From the NCBI GenBank assembly GCA_964036665.1, contig OZ038527.1, positions 8,897,835-8,961,834 on the forward strand: 64,000 nucleotides of DNA. The letters are read 5' to 3'. The position numbers were made by a program, and so were the translations under genes. This document shows positions 12,401 to 25,887 of the stretch, piece after piece. Origin of the DNA: Gordius sp. MW1 (Eukaryota; Nematomorpha; Gordioida; Gordea; Gordiidae). Numbering within the stretch: position 1 is the stretch's first letter; every line of letters begins with the position of its first letter. The notes below the pieces were generated by a model. It did no database searches. It was not told the origin of the DNA and saw nothing but the letters and a program-made list of their open reading frames with translations.

Positions 12401-15400
12401 TATAGATATATGTGCCTGTGCCTTAGTAAAGTTAGAGCGAATTTTCCCCAGGTTCTACTGAACATTTGACGACAAAATTGATAAGTTAAATCAATTAAAC
12501 CTATTTTTAAGATTCGAAAAATATTTGCCAGAAAATCATAATTGTTAACATATTTCGACCTACCAAAAAACTACTATTTTATTTATTAATTGTTAATTTA
12601 ATATTATCCGATAAAACGTCAAAATATGTGGCAAAGTTTAATTTTTGATTTGAACATAAATATTAGAAAATGCTATAATGTTCAGCAAAATGCGTAGCTA
12701 ATTTTTAGTTTAACTTTAATTTCGGTGATTAATGTATAAATTATTCATAATTAGCAATACTCTAATAATATAATAATCAAAGCCAGGCAGCCACGCGACT
12801 CACCAAAATGATAAATAATTAATCTAGCCTTAAATTTTACATAATATTCCATAATCTTGAATCAAATATGCATGTCTCGGGTATGCGGAAATCTTGCGTT
12901 GCCACAGCATAAAACTCATTAGAGTCCATTACAATTAATTTCATCCTTTTATACTAATTGTAAGCAACATGTAGGTCCTCCTAAGCGTTTAGGAATTGGA
13001 TAACAAAATAATTAGATTTTTTGAATTTATTTATAATTTTTATACCAGGTCAAAATTCCCTTTTGTGCTATAAAAAGATTTTGGTTACATTTATGAGCAC
13101 ATGCTTTCTTGACTTAATTGTAAATGTAATTATTTTTTAAACTTATTGGGATTTAACATCTAAATTTCTTTTAATAACTTGTATAATACAAAAATTTTGT
13201 TAATTATATTGTCATTATCTAAAAATAAGCTAAAGTTTGCGTTGTTGGTCACTAATTTTTGACAAACGCGATTTATCAGCTAATGGCAGTTCTATGACTA
13301 AAGTGATATGCAAACTAATCTCTCGAATATGCAAATGCATTTGATTATATTAGCCGTCTTTGCCAAAGTATAATTACTATAAGTTAATATAATTTAACCT
13401 AAAAGAGGGCGGGCCGGGTCCGAGGGACCAGTTCTCTTAGTATCGGATAGTACATTTAGAGTGCGATATTAAATTCCTTAAAGTAGGAACAATCAACAGA
13501 ATCAGGCTCTTATCTCATGGGGATGAGGCATTAGGCCTAGAAATATGGCAAGAGAGATTTACACACACGATTTTATGGTATTAATAACAACTGATTGTAC
13601 GACCATTGCTAGGGGCGAAATGGGAGGGTCGTTGTAATAATAATTTTGACTCCTCTAATCCTCTGGACAGAATTGAGACGAGGGTGGGGGGGGGGGTAGG
13701 TTAATGCTCATAATGGAAGCAGTCAAAGTTGCGAGGGAGGAGTGGATGCCTTAATTTAAATAAGTAGTTGGAGCACAGTGTCTATTATTCTAATGACCCT
13801 TGCTCGGGGTGTAGTATATTAACTATCTCCTGCTATATCATCTCTAAGATAATTTGGTTATTTAATGAGGTGTGCTGCTTTGCTCGGTCTCGATTGGATT
13901 AGTTGCTGTGTTACAATATGTAAAGATATTAAAGTGGCGCTCAAAAAAGCATTAGTGAAACGTTCATTAATATCATCATCATTCGATCAGTCCACTCCTT
14001 ATTTTAGATAATGATTTCATACGTGCTTCCATTTTGCATAAGATTGGAATATCGACGTACAGGGACGTTAGCCCGATTTAGTTTAAAATTTGATTAGCGT
14101 AATATCGGGCCAACGTTTTATAATGATTATAGTAATTTTTGTTTGATTTAACTAGACCATGTAGTTATATTTCACAATAATTTGTTTTAAACTATACAGT
14201 GCATCTAACACGTTCATAAAGCTGTTATTTAATTTCTTATCTTCATAAGATATATTCTACGATATGTAAATATCCACCTTTTGTCATATTAGAAAATGGC
14301 GGGAATTAAAAAATAAGGTATGAGTTGGGGCGATGTGTGCCGTCATTAGAGTTTTATAATTCGTTTATTTTTAAATTGTATCAAAACAGCAAAAATCGCC
14401 AGGATTTAAGCAAGGTAGAGAGTTTGCCAAAAGGATAAAAAAAATTAGACATTATTTTTTAAATATGAAAGATTTTTAGATTTTAGGAGGGGCAGCAGCT
14501 GCTTCTCATTCCTCACCATATTTCCTCCCATGTTTTAATTTGTTCTTTAAATGTCCAATTCAAAATATAATCGCGGCTATTTAATATCATTAGGCTATTT
14601 ATGATAATAGTGCCTAAATAAATTTAAATGCTTTTATATATAACATAAAAGCCTTATGCTAATTAGTATATTTAAATTATAGCTCGGCCTTTATACAATC
14701 GATTAGTCGTATCATAAGTGATTATAGAGCAGAGGATTTATGATATTTAATTGGTTCCATTATTATTAACATATATTTGCATCAGTATATTACTAAATTC
14801 CATTTTCCCAAACAATGAGCTCACTAACTTCCAAAACAATTAATTATAATGGTTTATTTAGATATAAAGATAGGATTTAATAGATATTATGCAATTTTAA
14901 TAATATAAAGCTTATCCAATTACAATTTATGTTTTGCGGGTGTATTAGTAAAATGAGGGAGTGGAATTAATGTTAATTCCTTCTATGGCACAACAGCCTA
15001 AATAATTAATCTAAGCTGAGGACGGTGATTTAAATAAATTTGTATATGCATTTCCATTGCTTCGAGTTAGCTAGCTTTCAAGCGTTTATGCTTGACAGCT
15101 ATTGGCATTTGATTCAATGATCCATCCATTGAAATGGAAAATTAAAGTTATGGATTAATTATATAAACATACAACATACAAGCATATAACACACAGACGG
15201 GAGGCTTTTCAAAATCATCTTGAATATATAGTATTAAACGCGAATGTGGTCCTAAAAATTGCTTATATATGACGATAAATATATTTTCAAAGCTAATATT
15301 TCTAAATTAATTTAATTTTTATATAGCAAACAGTGATTTGTTTAGTATAATATATAATAGGATTATTTATAAGGGATTTATGAAAAAAGTTAACATTTTA

Positions 15401-15509
15401 AAAGCTTATTTATTTATATTTTAAATAAAATTTATTTTAATAATTTGAGATTATTAGTTAAAATTATTAGTTGAATATTCTGTATCAATAGAATTTGTTT
15501 ATTCCAAAC
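9473..15509. other. AT-rich intergenic region, no gene recognised
   Basis: About 6 kb with no protein I recognise. The largest open frame, 12080-12469 (+, 129 codons), has no domain, no splice context and a biased composition; I treat it as chance. Small GC-rich islets occur at 13403-13432 (GGGCGGGCCGGG) and a poly-G run near 13687. Nothing else stands out by eye. Confidence 0.45.
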
Positions 15510-15679
15510 TCTGGGCGTAGCTAGCTTGGAATTAGAGGGGGGGGGGCAATAATGATTTAGGGAGGGGCGAAATGAACATTTTTTGAAATTTTAGCCATAA
15601 TTTTAGTAAATTTCGTCAAATTTCTGAATTTTAGGGGCAGTCGCCCCTCCCTGCTCCCCCCCCTTTGGCTGTGCCCACG
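15510..15679. mobile_element. Palindromic MITE, GGGCGTAGCC family, copy 2
   Basis: A 170-bp element starting TCTGGGCGTAGC and ending GCTGTGCCCACG, flanked by a perfect 8-bp direct repeat TTCCAAAC (15502-15509 and 15680-15687). The interior has a run of G on the left and runs of C on the right, as in the other copies. The perfect duplication makes the borders firm. Confidence 0.85.
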
Positions 15680-16250
15680 TTCCAAACACATCCTTGCTTT
15701 ATATTAACTATACTAGCAATCCAATTAATTTTATATTTATATCGTGAATTATTCTAAATATAAAATGACCTAAAAGTTTATTTAAAAACAGCGGGGTCGG
15801 GCTCGGATTGGGCCCAAAATTAAAAATCATCTGGGGTTCGGATCGGGCAATAATCCATCTATGAGCGATGAAAATAAAATTTTACATCTTTTATATGTCC
15901 CGCCAAATTTATATAGTTTTACATTGTATTGATGCGGGTGTAACGGAAATGTAATAGCAAGAATTTTAAATTATAAGCTAAATTTAGTAAAAACCTGTTA
16001 TTCTTTTTTACGAGAAGTAAATTTAAAATAATAATACAACACATTAATATATTCAGTGGACTCACTTTGTGATTGTCCTGTATTTATTCTAGTAGTCATC
16101 AAAATCAAAACCATATTATCTCCATAATAAATTTACCAATTTAATAGGAATTTATTCAATAAAATTATTTTTCAGTTGTTTTACCTTAGCAGCTCGGTAG
16201 CATTTTATGCTTGCGATAGGTCTAGGCTGATATTTATATATAGGTTATAA
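15680..16250. other. AT-rich spacer between two MITEs, no gene
   Basis: The stretch contains one GC-rich islet at 15790-15860 (GGGGTCGGGCTCGG words), similar to the GC-rich words of the hAT-type MITE at 36257-37029. Otherwise it is AT-rich and I see nothing codable. Confidence 0.4.
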
Positions 16251-16405
16251 CATGGGCGTAGCCAGGTTTCAATTGGGGGGGGGGGCGAAACATTTAATTC
16301 AATTAGGGGAGGGGGTAAAACATATTTTTTTTTTAATTAATAAAGGTTTTAGCATTAAAAAAAAATTTTCGAAGGCGGCCGCCCCCCCCCCTGGCTCCGC
16401 CCATG
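16251..16405. mobile_element. Palindromic MITE, GGGCGTAGCC family, copy 3
   Basis: A 155-bp copy from CATGGGCGTAGCCAGG to CCTGGCTCCGCCCATG. Flanks are GGTTATAA (16243-16250) and GGTTCTAA (16406-16413), a 7 of 8 match, so the insertion is older than copies 2, 4 and 5. The left half has a G run and AATTAGGGG words; the right half has a long C run. Confidence 0.82.
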
Positions 16406-19268
16406 GGTTCTAAGCTTTTTTTTACTAATAACTGCTAATATAATTTGGGTCGTTTATAATTGTTGTTAAAAGGTTTGTTCAATATCAGATCAAGCCAGTC
16501 AATCAAGCTCGATTTAGTAGAGTGGGTCCAAGCTGATGCTGGAATCTTCTCAAGGTCGATTGGTCCTCAAGAATAGAAATTGATTACTTTTTAAATTCAT
16601 GTAGATACATTTGTCAATTTATCAATATTATTTTATCGGACGATCTGTCACCTTTTAAACGTAATATACGAGTGGGAGTTAAATTTATCAATTTATCCTC
16701 GTTTTTAAAGAATCATATATAAAATTTTGATATTGTACAACTTATCATCACAAAATTTTTTTAAACCAAATTCATTTATTTATGAAAGTAATTAAAATAC
16801 AATTTTATGCGGCTATTTTACTTATACTTAAATTTTTAGTGCGTTATATTAATTCTATTTATTTTTTTTTGAAAGTCCGTGGCGCATGCCCATGGATGTA
16901 TGAGATGTTTCTACATTTTTATTAATTATGACAATCATCTTAATTGATTTACTCAATGCTTTTTGAAGGATGCTTAGCCGAAAGATTTAAATAACAACTA
17001 AAAAAAATATTTGTATTATATTTAGATTTAAATGACTTTAATAAAAAATAAATAAGACTTTAAATAATTATACATTTGTAAATTAGTTTTTTAACGTATT
17101 AATAGATTGGGACGATCTGAATTATTTGACTAGATTGTATGTATATTTTAACAGGTAAGGAAATTGAGAAATCAAAATTAAAGCGATTTTTTAAAGTTTT
17201 GATATGTGTGGTTTCAAATGCTAAAAGTGCGGATTTTAAAAATACTAATTGGATGTTATTAGCGTTTTATTTATACAAAAATTAAAATGAAGTTAAAAAT
17301 ATTAGAATTAATTATAATTATAATATTAACAAAGGAGGTTTCAGTTTATTTTATGTTGAAATTCCGAAACGCCATAAGATGAGGAATTAGTAAATATTAT
17401 TTTTAAGCTTTTCGCCATAGTATAATAGACTTAAACAGAATTTATTTTACAAGGTGTATAAATATTGCGGGATCTAATATCAGAATATAATATAACCATT
17501 GATAGTGGTCATTGTAACTAAAATCATAAAATTTGTATCTAAGTTTATTGTGAGATCACTCTTAGAGACCTTAAAATGCTATGCGACATTTTTAAACATA
17601 CTTTAGCTTCATTATATATATCCATGTTTAAAACAATAATAATTTGCAAACATTCTGATAAAGTCCAATCAGACCTCAGTTTTAAGAATTTTTTTGCTGC
17701 GCTAAAAAGTCCGAATTCACGGGGTAAACAGACAAAAATTAATTTTAAATTCTTTCAGTGTGAGTTCGGAAGAGAAAAGACCAAGAAAGTAGCCCCATTG
17801 TATTTATAGGGGATATTGAGGTTATTGTGATCCTGGGGAAGATTATTATTGTCTTATAGTTTATAATATTTAGATTAAAGTGTAATAATTAAAATTAAGA
17901 GTTAAATTTTTTTATTAAATTTAATTTGTTCTTCATGATCTTTGACTTTTTTGGGGGCATTTTAAAATCATTGTAAACTATGTGTTTGTGATAATAACAT
18001 TAAAAAATTTTTATACTTTGAAATTGACATGGAATGAAACATATTTATGCCTTGTAATAATAACCCAACTTCTTTTTTATTACTAACACTGCGTACGCCC
18101 ATGATTACTAACCTTAGATTGTTTAAATTGGGGGTTTTGGGCAAGATTAGAGGAGACTGAAATAGTTTTGAATAATTATTTTCTGAAAGTCATCATAAAT
18201 ATGATATCCTCTAAATGGGTATAATTCATTGTATGTTTAAGATGCAAATAAGTGTGATTAAAATTTAATACAGAAATAATGGGAGTGCGATTGAGTCGTA
18301 TAAAGTTTATTGTTCGGTCCCGTAAAAACCATTGTATTGATATTTTTATATAATCTGTTAAATTTATGACATTTAATAATTTAAAAAGTTTTAGGCCAAA
18401 CATAAAGGAATGGCATAAAATTAAATCAAAATTTAGGCTAATTTAGTGCTATCCAATTTAAAAATTTAGATTTAACTCGATCTCCCCAACTTAATCTATT
18501 TAAGGGGAAAGGTGTTTATTAAAATAATTGTTATATTAATCAATAACTAATTTTAAAAAGGCAGAGGAGCTATAAAAGAATTGAAACAAAATTCTATAGT
18601 TTAATTTTGACTTTGCAAGTTCGTGTTGCATTAATAAATTAAATCCATAGTTAATTAATTGTAAAATCTAACTCCAATTTATATGTGTTTAGGTGAAACT
18701 ATATTTACTCAATTTATAATTTTGGATTTTTTAGTAATTTTTTTTCTAAAAGAAATTATAATCAAAAAAATATCATCCCTATTTTTTATATTAATTAATT
18801 TGAAATCAAATAAAATATAAAACCATATTTTTTCTTATAAATAACACAATGAAAAAGAGATCTGATCGGGTTAGCCACAAATATAAGATTACCCATATGT
18901 CACTCATTTATATGATTGATAGGACACTTCCCTATTAGCAGCACTGTGAAGGCGTTTACAATTGTCCCAACGTGTATTATTTTTGATATTATATTTTATT
19001 GCGCAAATTTTACCACTTTGCATAATACAGAATCACTTGTATGAACCTATATAAATTAAAATTATAAAAATATTTATTACAATCTGCGATAAACAAAACC
19101 TTATTTATTACAACATTGCAATTTAAAACTTATTACTGTCTAGTTCCCCTTAAAGCAGTTACAATTTGTTTATAAGAATTTCCTATCTGCATTAAAACTT
19201 TATATGAAAATTCCTTGCCTTATTCAATTCATCACTCATTTTTCGCAGTTATTCGATTTTTGATTGAG
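16406..19268. other. Upstream region of unc-4, no other gene recognised
   Basis: An AT-rich stretch between the MITE and the unc-4 start codon. A fragment GTACGCCCATG at about 18091-18101 looks like a lone end of the GGGCGTAGCC family. The promoter of unc-4 must lie here or in an unseen non-coding exon, but no core promoter element can be called by eye. Confidence 0.35.
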
Positions 19269-22200
19269 ATGAATACCCAAGATACGAATCAATTAAATTT
19301 TGCACCAATTAATAAAAATGAGATTTTTACCTCACAACACTGGAGAGCCGAAGGTGTAATTAATATATCAGATTCAATGGGTGAAAATAAGCGAAACGTC
19401 TTAAATTTTGACAATCGTATAGCCGAAAGAAATAACGATTATAAGATATGCCGAGAATTGCAAAATAATGATGTTAAAAATGATGGATTACCTTACAACG
19501 TGGAAAAACAGGATGGAAAACAAACTACTGGGTCCGAGATTGATGACAACGAAAATGAAACCATTGATAGTAATACTGGTAAATATTAAATATAAAGTCG
19601 AATTCTTTATAATTTATTTAATTTAGGAATAATCTATTTAAAACATCTTTACTATATTTACTAAAAACATTATTCAGGACCTCTTTATTACAATTTAATA
19701 TTTAAATAATTTAGTAATTTTACATTTGTAATAGTTGTAAAAATTAAAAAATACCGAAATGGAGCTATATATTGTGTTTAACAAAAAAAGGGGTAACGCA
19801 AATGCCTTTAGATCGTGCAAATTTGTAGTAAGAATTGTGAGCACATATTTAAATTATACAAAGTAAATACATTTTTGCGAAAAATATAATTTATTATGCC
19901 TACTTTTTATGACAATATTTGCCAATTGGGTTATAATTTCACATTAACTCACAAATTTTAAATATTAAATAATAGTCCAGGCGCTTAGCCAAGGGAGGGG
20001 GAGTGGGTATTTCACCCCTCTTCTTCTGCCAATACTTTTTTATTCCTTATAAATATATGTTTTTCTAAGATAAATTGAAAGGTGTATAAATTCTAAGGTT
20101 TTTTTTCAAAAATTGTTTTTGCCTAATATTTTAATATTTTTAATTCTCTATCTTCCAATGAAAAAAATTTTTGATTGAGTCTTTGACCCTATCATGATTA
20201 ATATAATTGCGATGTATAATCTCTAACGTTTTTGATATTTGAAGATGGTATAAATATAAATATTTAACATGGAAAATAGAAAGGTGTAATAGTTATGCAC
20301 ATGGGCGTAGCCAGGTTTTGAATTAGGGGGGGGGCAGATTAAAAAAAAAATTTCCCTGAGAGCAAAAAAAAAAGGTCTCGACATCCAAAAAAAATTTTCC
20401 GGCGACCATAAAAAAGCAACTCCCCTAATTAGGCAGTGGGGGCAGGGGGTCCGGCTGCCCCCCTCTAGCTAATTAGGGGGGGAGCAAAACATATTTTTTT
20501 TAATTTCTAAGGGTATTTGTATTAAAAAAATTTTTTACCCCCTGCCCCCCCCTGCCTACGCCCATGGTTATGCAACTGCGTATGACACGGTTAGTAATCA
20601 TATTCAGCTTCAAAACTCCGAGCTTTGCGTTTATTGGGCTGATCCCAGCCCGTGCCTGTTCCATTTTGCTCAATCTGACCCCTAACCAGGCTCAATATCT
20701 TTTTATAACAAATTTTAGGCAGGTTTTACATTTGAAGTTTGTTTTACCATGTAACTGTAATATGAGGTGGATTAAGAAATTTGTTTATCTTGCCACAATT
20801 TAATCATCTACTACATATAAAAATCAAACTCTAAAATCATAAATTTTATTCAACGATAAAGCATGCTCAATTATTTAGTTTATGTTTGAATTTCAAATAG
20901 CTGATTAATATAAATTTTAATTTAAAAGGCATATATTAAAAAAATTGAGAAATAAACATTAATTAGAATCAGAATTTAATTTGTGTTATATTCTAAAAGT
21001 GAAGAGGTGTGTCGTCTATGGAATGCCTGAAGTTTCGAGACATTGCCTAATTTAAGACATTACCCACATAGTCACATGAACAAATGAGCGCAGTTTATCA
21101 ACGCTTAAGAGACTAAAAACTTATATTAGTGTTTCATAATAAAATATTAAAAAATTGACATAATGACCATTTGGGGGGGGGGGGGGTAATTATCTCCTAT
21201 CTTTAGGTAAATTATATATGGGCGTAGCCAGGGGGGAGGGCAGGGGGGGGGGGGGGGCGGCTGCCCCCCTAAATGGCGGGAAAATTTTTAATGCAAAAAG
21301 CCTTAAAAATTAAAAAAATTTGCCCCCCCCCCCTAATTGAACTTTAAACGTTTCGCCCCCCCCCCCCTAATCCAAAACCTGGCTATGCCCATGAAATTAT
21401 AGATATAATATCGATGGGCAAAAAGACTAACGATGTTTTATAAATACGACGATATATATAATTGTTTTATAATCTTTTACACAAAATTTATATTTTCGTG
21501 ATAATTTTAATGAGCATTTTTGGCCCCATTTGCTTCTTTCTAGCGAAAAATCACGAATGATATAACAAATTATATAAGAACCGTAATCTGATAGATACAT
21601 GTTTATGTCCTTAAAATATACATCGTCTGAAATAACAATAATATTATTGTAGCCACGGGGTGGGAAGGATTTTAAATTTTTGGGGAGGGAGTTAAATTTT
21701 TTTCTGTATATATATATACGAAATTTCATATGCGATGAAAATAAAATTCTACATTTTAAATCAACGATTTATATGTAACGTTGTCGTGAGTTTATCCAGC
21801 CAAATTTAGATAGTTTTATTTATTTTTCAATTGCGTTACCTTTGCAATTCAAAATCATTTAATGCTCGTGATTGTTTTAGTTTAAATATAAAAAGGTTCC
21901 AAGGTTGTTATTAATAACACCTGCATAAGCATGGGGGGGCGAGGGTTTGTAAGCCGGATTTTGTAATAAATATTAATTTGCAGGATTCTGAGTTTTTTGA
22001 TAAACCCGAGGAAGCAAAGCCATATAGCATTGTTTGACAGCTTTAACGTAGGAAAAAATTCTAGTGATTGTAGCATAAAACTTTTTCAAAATATTTAAAT
22101 ATATTTTATTCGATAAAATATTGTTTAATAAATAACTAATTTCTATTAAGGGAATATGTAGTAATAGCTTAGAATATGTAATATACGGTTCATTTTTAAA

Positions 22201-24731
22201 GAAATCAAGCAAACTTGGTATTAAAGGTCATCTTTTATCCATTATCCATATTTGCACGACCAATAAATTTACCTACAACACACACAACTAAATATTGTGG
22301 AATGAGATTGATTAAGACGAGAGAATAAGTGCAAATTTTTTTTAAAGTTTAGAATGGCTATAGATTCAAACCTTTAAATTACACTCAAATGTATGTGCGA
22401 AAATTAAAGTTAAATAAGGGATATTATAAAACAATTAAAAAAGAACAATCTATGTCCCATAATAAACTGGTTTATTGTCGAATTAAAGCACTATTATAAT
22501 TATTTAGGTATAATTGATAATATCACGACTTAACCCGGACATTTTACAAATTATTTTTAATTAAAAATTTTTTGAAGATAAAAAATATTCGAGCCATTAC
22601 ACTAGTAAACAATACCATCCTAATTATCCTCAATCTTCTCAGAATTATAAAATTCTACATCAATATATCAAGATATAGGATAATAAACAATATTCATTTA
22701 TTTTTTTCGATTCCATTTTGCAAGCTAAGTTAGATTCCAAAAAAAATCTCGATCATTTATAAACCAAATTATTTTTAAATTTTCAATAAAATGTAGATTA
22801 TCCCAATTCTCCGAGCAACACCTTCAATGAATCACATAATTTCCTAAGCGCTTTTCGTGCCCTCGAAAATTCAGCTAGGAATTTGGAATCAACAACCACT
22901 GATGATATATTCTCGAAGACTGAACAAGACAAAAGATATAGCAATAATAAAAGGAGTAGAACAAACTTTACGAGTTGGCAAATTGAACAATTGGAAAAAA
23001 CATTCATGAAAAGTCACTATCCCGATATGTTTGCCCGAGAAACTTTGGCTACACAATTAGAATTGCTAGAATCCAGGATTCAAGTATATAGAAAATTTAC
23101 TTATATTAAAATAATTTTAAAATCATATAATGCTCGTGTATTAAACTTTAATTTTCACCTAAGGTGTGGTTCCAAAATAGGAGAGCAAAATGGAGGAAAA
23201 AAGAGCACACTAAAAAGGGTCCTGGGCGACCTGCTCATAACGCAAATTTAACGTCTTGCAGGTATATTAATGAAATTTTATAGGTGTAATTAGGAGGAAC
23301 CGAGTCTGTCTTCTCTACTATAATTTTGTATCTATACCCACCCCCCCCCACTTTGGGATATAGACCCTGGTAAAACCCATGTATTATTATTTTAGCGGCG
23401 AACCAATCGACCCTGAAGAATTGAAAAGGAGGGAAGAGGATAAAAAGGAAAAAAAGAGAAAGATCAAAATGTCGGGTGAGGGTTCTGTAGATTCGATTCA
23501 AAGATCTTCGTGCAATTTTCGTAATTTAATCACAAATTGTGCAGATCAAAGCCATGAAAAAAGAACGAATTATTTGGATGAAAAAGCAAATCTTGACAAT
23601 AATTTACCGGACAAAATCATATTCAAAGAGGAGCAGGTTAGAGTCAGTTGCGAAAATATAGGTGAAACGCTGGGGAATAAAAGTCAACAATTACAAGGAA
23701 CACATTTTTACAGCGCTGAAAAATGCGGCAAGGGTAAAATAGCAAATTCTGAAGACATTTCGTGTTATGGCAATTTTGGTGGTGATAGCCTTTCGTCATT
23801 CGCTGCCTCACTCATTAAAGTCATATACCCAGATTTAGCCGCGACTAAAAAGAGGGAAAGCAATAAATTTGGTAACAAAAAAGAAACTCTACGCAAAGAT
23901 AACTATGATCTCGCACCAAAAAGCAAATTTGATATAGACAGCATTCTAGCTATCCGTTCAAATAATCTATCAATTGCCCAAGATTCCGACCGCAAAATTC
24001 TAAAGCGTAAACGTAAGCCAGCAAGTACCAACAAAGGGGGGGCCAGCAACGGTTTAAATAAAAGTAGTAAAGTAAGGTTAGCCGAATCTGTAAAAGACAA
24101 TACAAAAATAGTATCGGCTGCTAAAAAGTATATGACTGATGTGAGTTATCTTGAAGTCACTAATAACGGTGCACCGATAAATGAGAACCCGTTGGTAGCT
24201 TCACCCTCTCTAAAATTAACTTCGAAATTTCCAAAAACTGACAATCACGGACTGCTTAACAAACGTGATGCTGATGAATTAGTCGAAAGGCCAGATAGCA
24301 ATTGCGAGGCTTCGACGTCACCTAATTTCTTTTGCGAACCTCCGCTTTACATAAACGGCCTTTGGCCTCGTTATAAAAACGAAGGGAAGCTGCCATTTTT
24401 TGAGCTATCACCATTTTCCTATCAAAATTTCAATAACGTAAAGCACGCATTAAATGATTCGCAACAGGGCGTTGAAATGCGAGGAGATTTAAATGGTCAT
24501 TATCCCGAATGGCTCTTTCAAATATACTCATACTTTCTCACTCAATATCGTATGTGGAATAAATCTCATATCACTCCTCGTTCTCATACAAATCCATTCA
24601 CGTTCCCTGCAGAGCTAATGAACGTTCATCCTGCGTGGACTATGCCCCAAATCCAAACATGCAACTCGAAACTACTGGGTCTATGGCATAGTGATTCCTT
24701 TCAAAAAAAGGTTTATGGTGATACCATGTAA
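19269..24731 (+). CDS. unc-4: Unc-4 (UNCX) homeobox transcription factor, 4 exons
   Basis: A paired-like homeodomain repressor that specifies motor neuron and interneuron identity. Exons: 19269-19578, 22875-23083, 23164-23261 and 23396-24731; GT-AG introns of 3296, 80 and 134 bp. Frame is kept at every join (overhangs 1, 0 and 2 nt) and the total is 651 codons. The start is the first in-frame ATG of exon 1; the frame is open upstream without ATG. The homeodomain spans about residues 128-187, with [10 protein letters not shown] at the N-terminal arm and [14 protein letters not shown] in helix 3 (Gln at position 50). It is split by intron 2 just before the VWFQN motif. After it come [11 protein letters not shown] and [10 protein letters not shown], the diagnostic UNC-4 extension, then a Lys/Glu-rich helix. 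FDIDSILA at about residues 384-391 is an eh1-like Groucho-binding motif. The tail is otherwise unfamiliar. Exon 1 is assigned by phase and position, not similarity, and is the least certain part. Confidence 0.87.
20300..20566. mobile_element. Palindromic MITE, GGGCGTAGCC family, copy 4, in unc-4 intron 1
   Basis: A 267-bp copy beginning CATGGGCGTAGCCAGG and ending CTGCCTACGCCCATG, flanked by a perfect 8-bp direct repeat GTTATGCA (20292-20299 and 20567-20574). It is longer than the other copies because it holds an extra internal palindromic block (AATTAGG...CCTAATT type). It lies in the first intron of unc-4. Confidence 0.88.
21217..21393. mobile_element. Palindromic MITE, GGGCGTAGCC family, copy 5, in unc-4 intron 1
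   Basis: A 177-bp copy from TATGGGCGTAGCCAGG to AACCTGGCTATGCCCATG, flanked by a perfect 8-bp direct repeat AAATTATA (21209-21216 and 21394-21401). It carries long G and C homopolymers. It is the second family member in the same unc-4 intron. Confidence 0.88.
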
Positions 24732-25879
24732 TCGAGAGTCTTATTGGATAGCATTAAAATTGATTCAAAATCTCTGTTTTAGAAATGTTTACATTTAGAA
24801 ATAACCCGGTGTCTATTTTGACCAGCAATATATAATGTCGAAACAACCTTCGATTTTTGAATTAATACGTTAACCGCGCGCACACTACTGCTATTTAATT
24901 ATTTTGAATGAACAATAATTGTGATTAAAAAGGATGAAATGATTCGTGAATTAACTGAGGTGAGGAGGAAGCTGATGGAAAATGGTCTTAAGTTATTGCT
25001 TAAGCAGCACCAAGGTTTTAATACCCCTCCCCCTTTTAAAACATTTAAGCCACAGGTTAGAATATTACAATAACTTTGGCAAAAACAATTTTAAAACCGC
25101 GTCCTTAAAGCTTTAGAATAACCTCCCAAATAATTTTGTTGAATGTAACATGGCTGACCCGCGCATATCATAAAGCTATCGCCTAAAATGGTAATACGAA
25201 AGAAGGGTTTCTCTCTCAAGCTAACATTCCCAATCAAAATGCGCAACGCTTAAGTTTCACGAGCGTATCCTTCTCAGAATGATTAAAACAAAACAATAGT
25301 TTATTAAACATTCTGACCTTAATATGTTGTAAAAACACTTTCTAGCTCAGCCTATAAGCCAAAGCCTCAATAATGGTAACGCGACATTGCCTTTCAACTT
25401 GACTATAAAATGACAAAAGGGACAATTATAGGAAAGGTATTTCTGTAGATAAAAACGTTTTTGGATTAATAAAATGAGCTTATACCAGTTATAAGTTTAA
25501 CGTTTAAATTAGTAATTGTACCAAAAATTCTCTCTTTAAAAAAAATAAAATTTTATAAATGTTCGTGGAGTGATTCAAAATGTCAAGAAATAAGGTTGAG
25601 TTAAATAAATTGCATTTTTAGACAATGAATACTTAAATGTTGACTAAAAAACCTAATATCTCGGATGAATTGAAACATGGGAGACGGAAGGACGCAAGTG
25701 TATAATTATTCAATTCTGACAAAATAGTAGTAATTAATTTATGAATAAGGTGAATATAAAAATAACTTTAAAAACTTATTTATATTTTAAAAAATTAAAA
25801 CGCAAATTAATTAATTAGAGGAGCTATCACTTAAAAAAATTCTTAAATTTTGCTCAGGATGAAAGTATTACTTGATAGC
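24732..25879. other. unc-4 3' flank, AT-rich, no gene recognised
   Basis: The sequence downstream of the unc-4 stop must hold the 3' UTR, but there is no clear AATAAA close to the stop; one AATAAA lies near 25470. No ORF or repeat is recognised. Confidence 0.4.
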
Positions 25880-25887
25880 CTTAAAAG

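Noticed and set aside
12080-12469. 129-codon open frame on the plus strand in the KIF21-unc-4 interval
   Set aside because: No recognisable motif, no splice or regulatory context and low-complexity-like composition; such a length can arise by chance over many kilobases.
23903-24100. Minus-strand frame in unc-4 exon 4
   Set aside because: Antisense to a coding exon supported by the homeodomain frame; no motif of its own.
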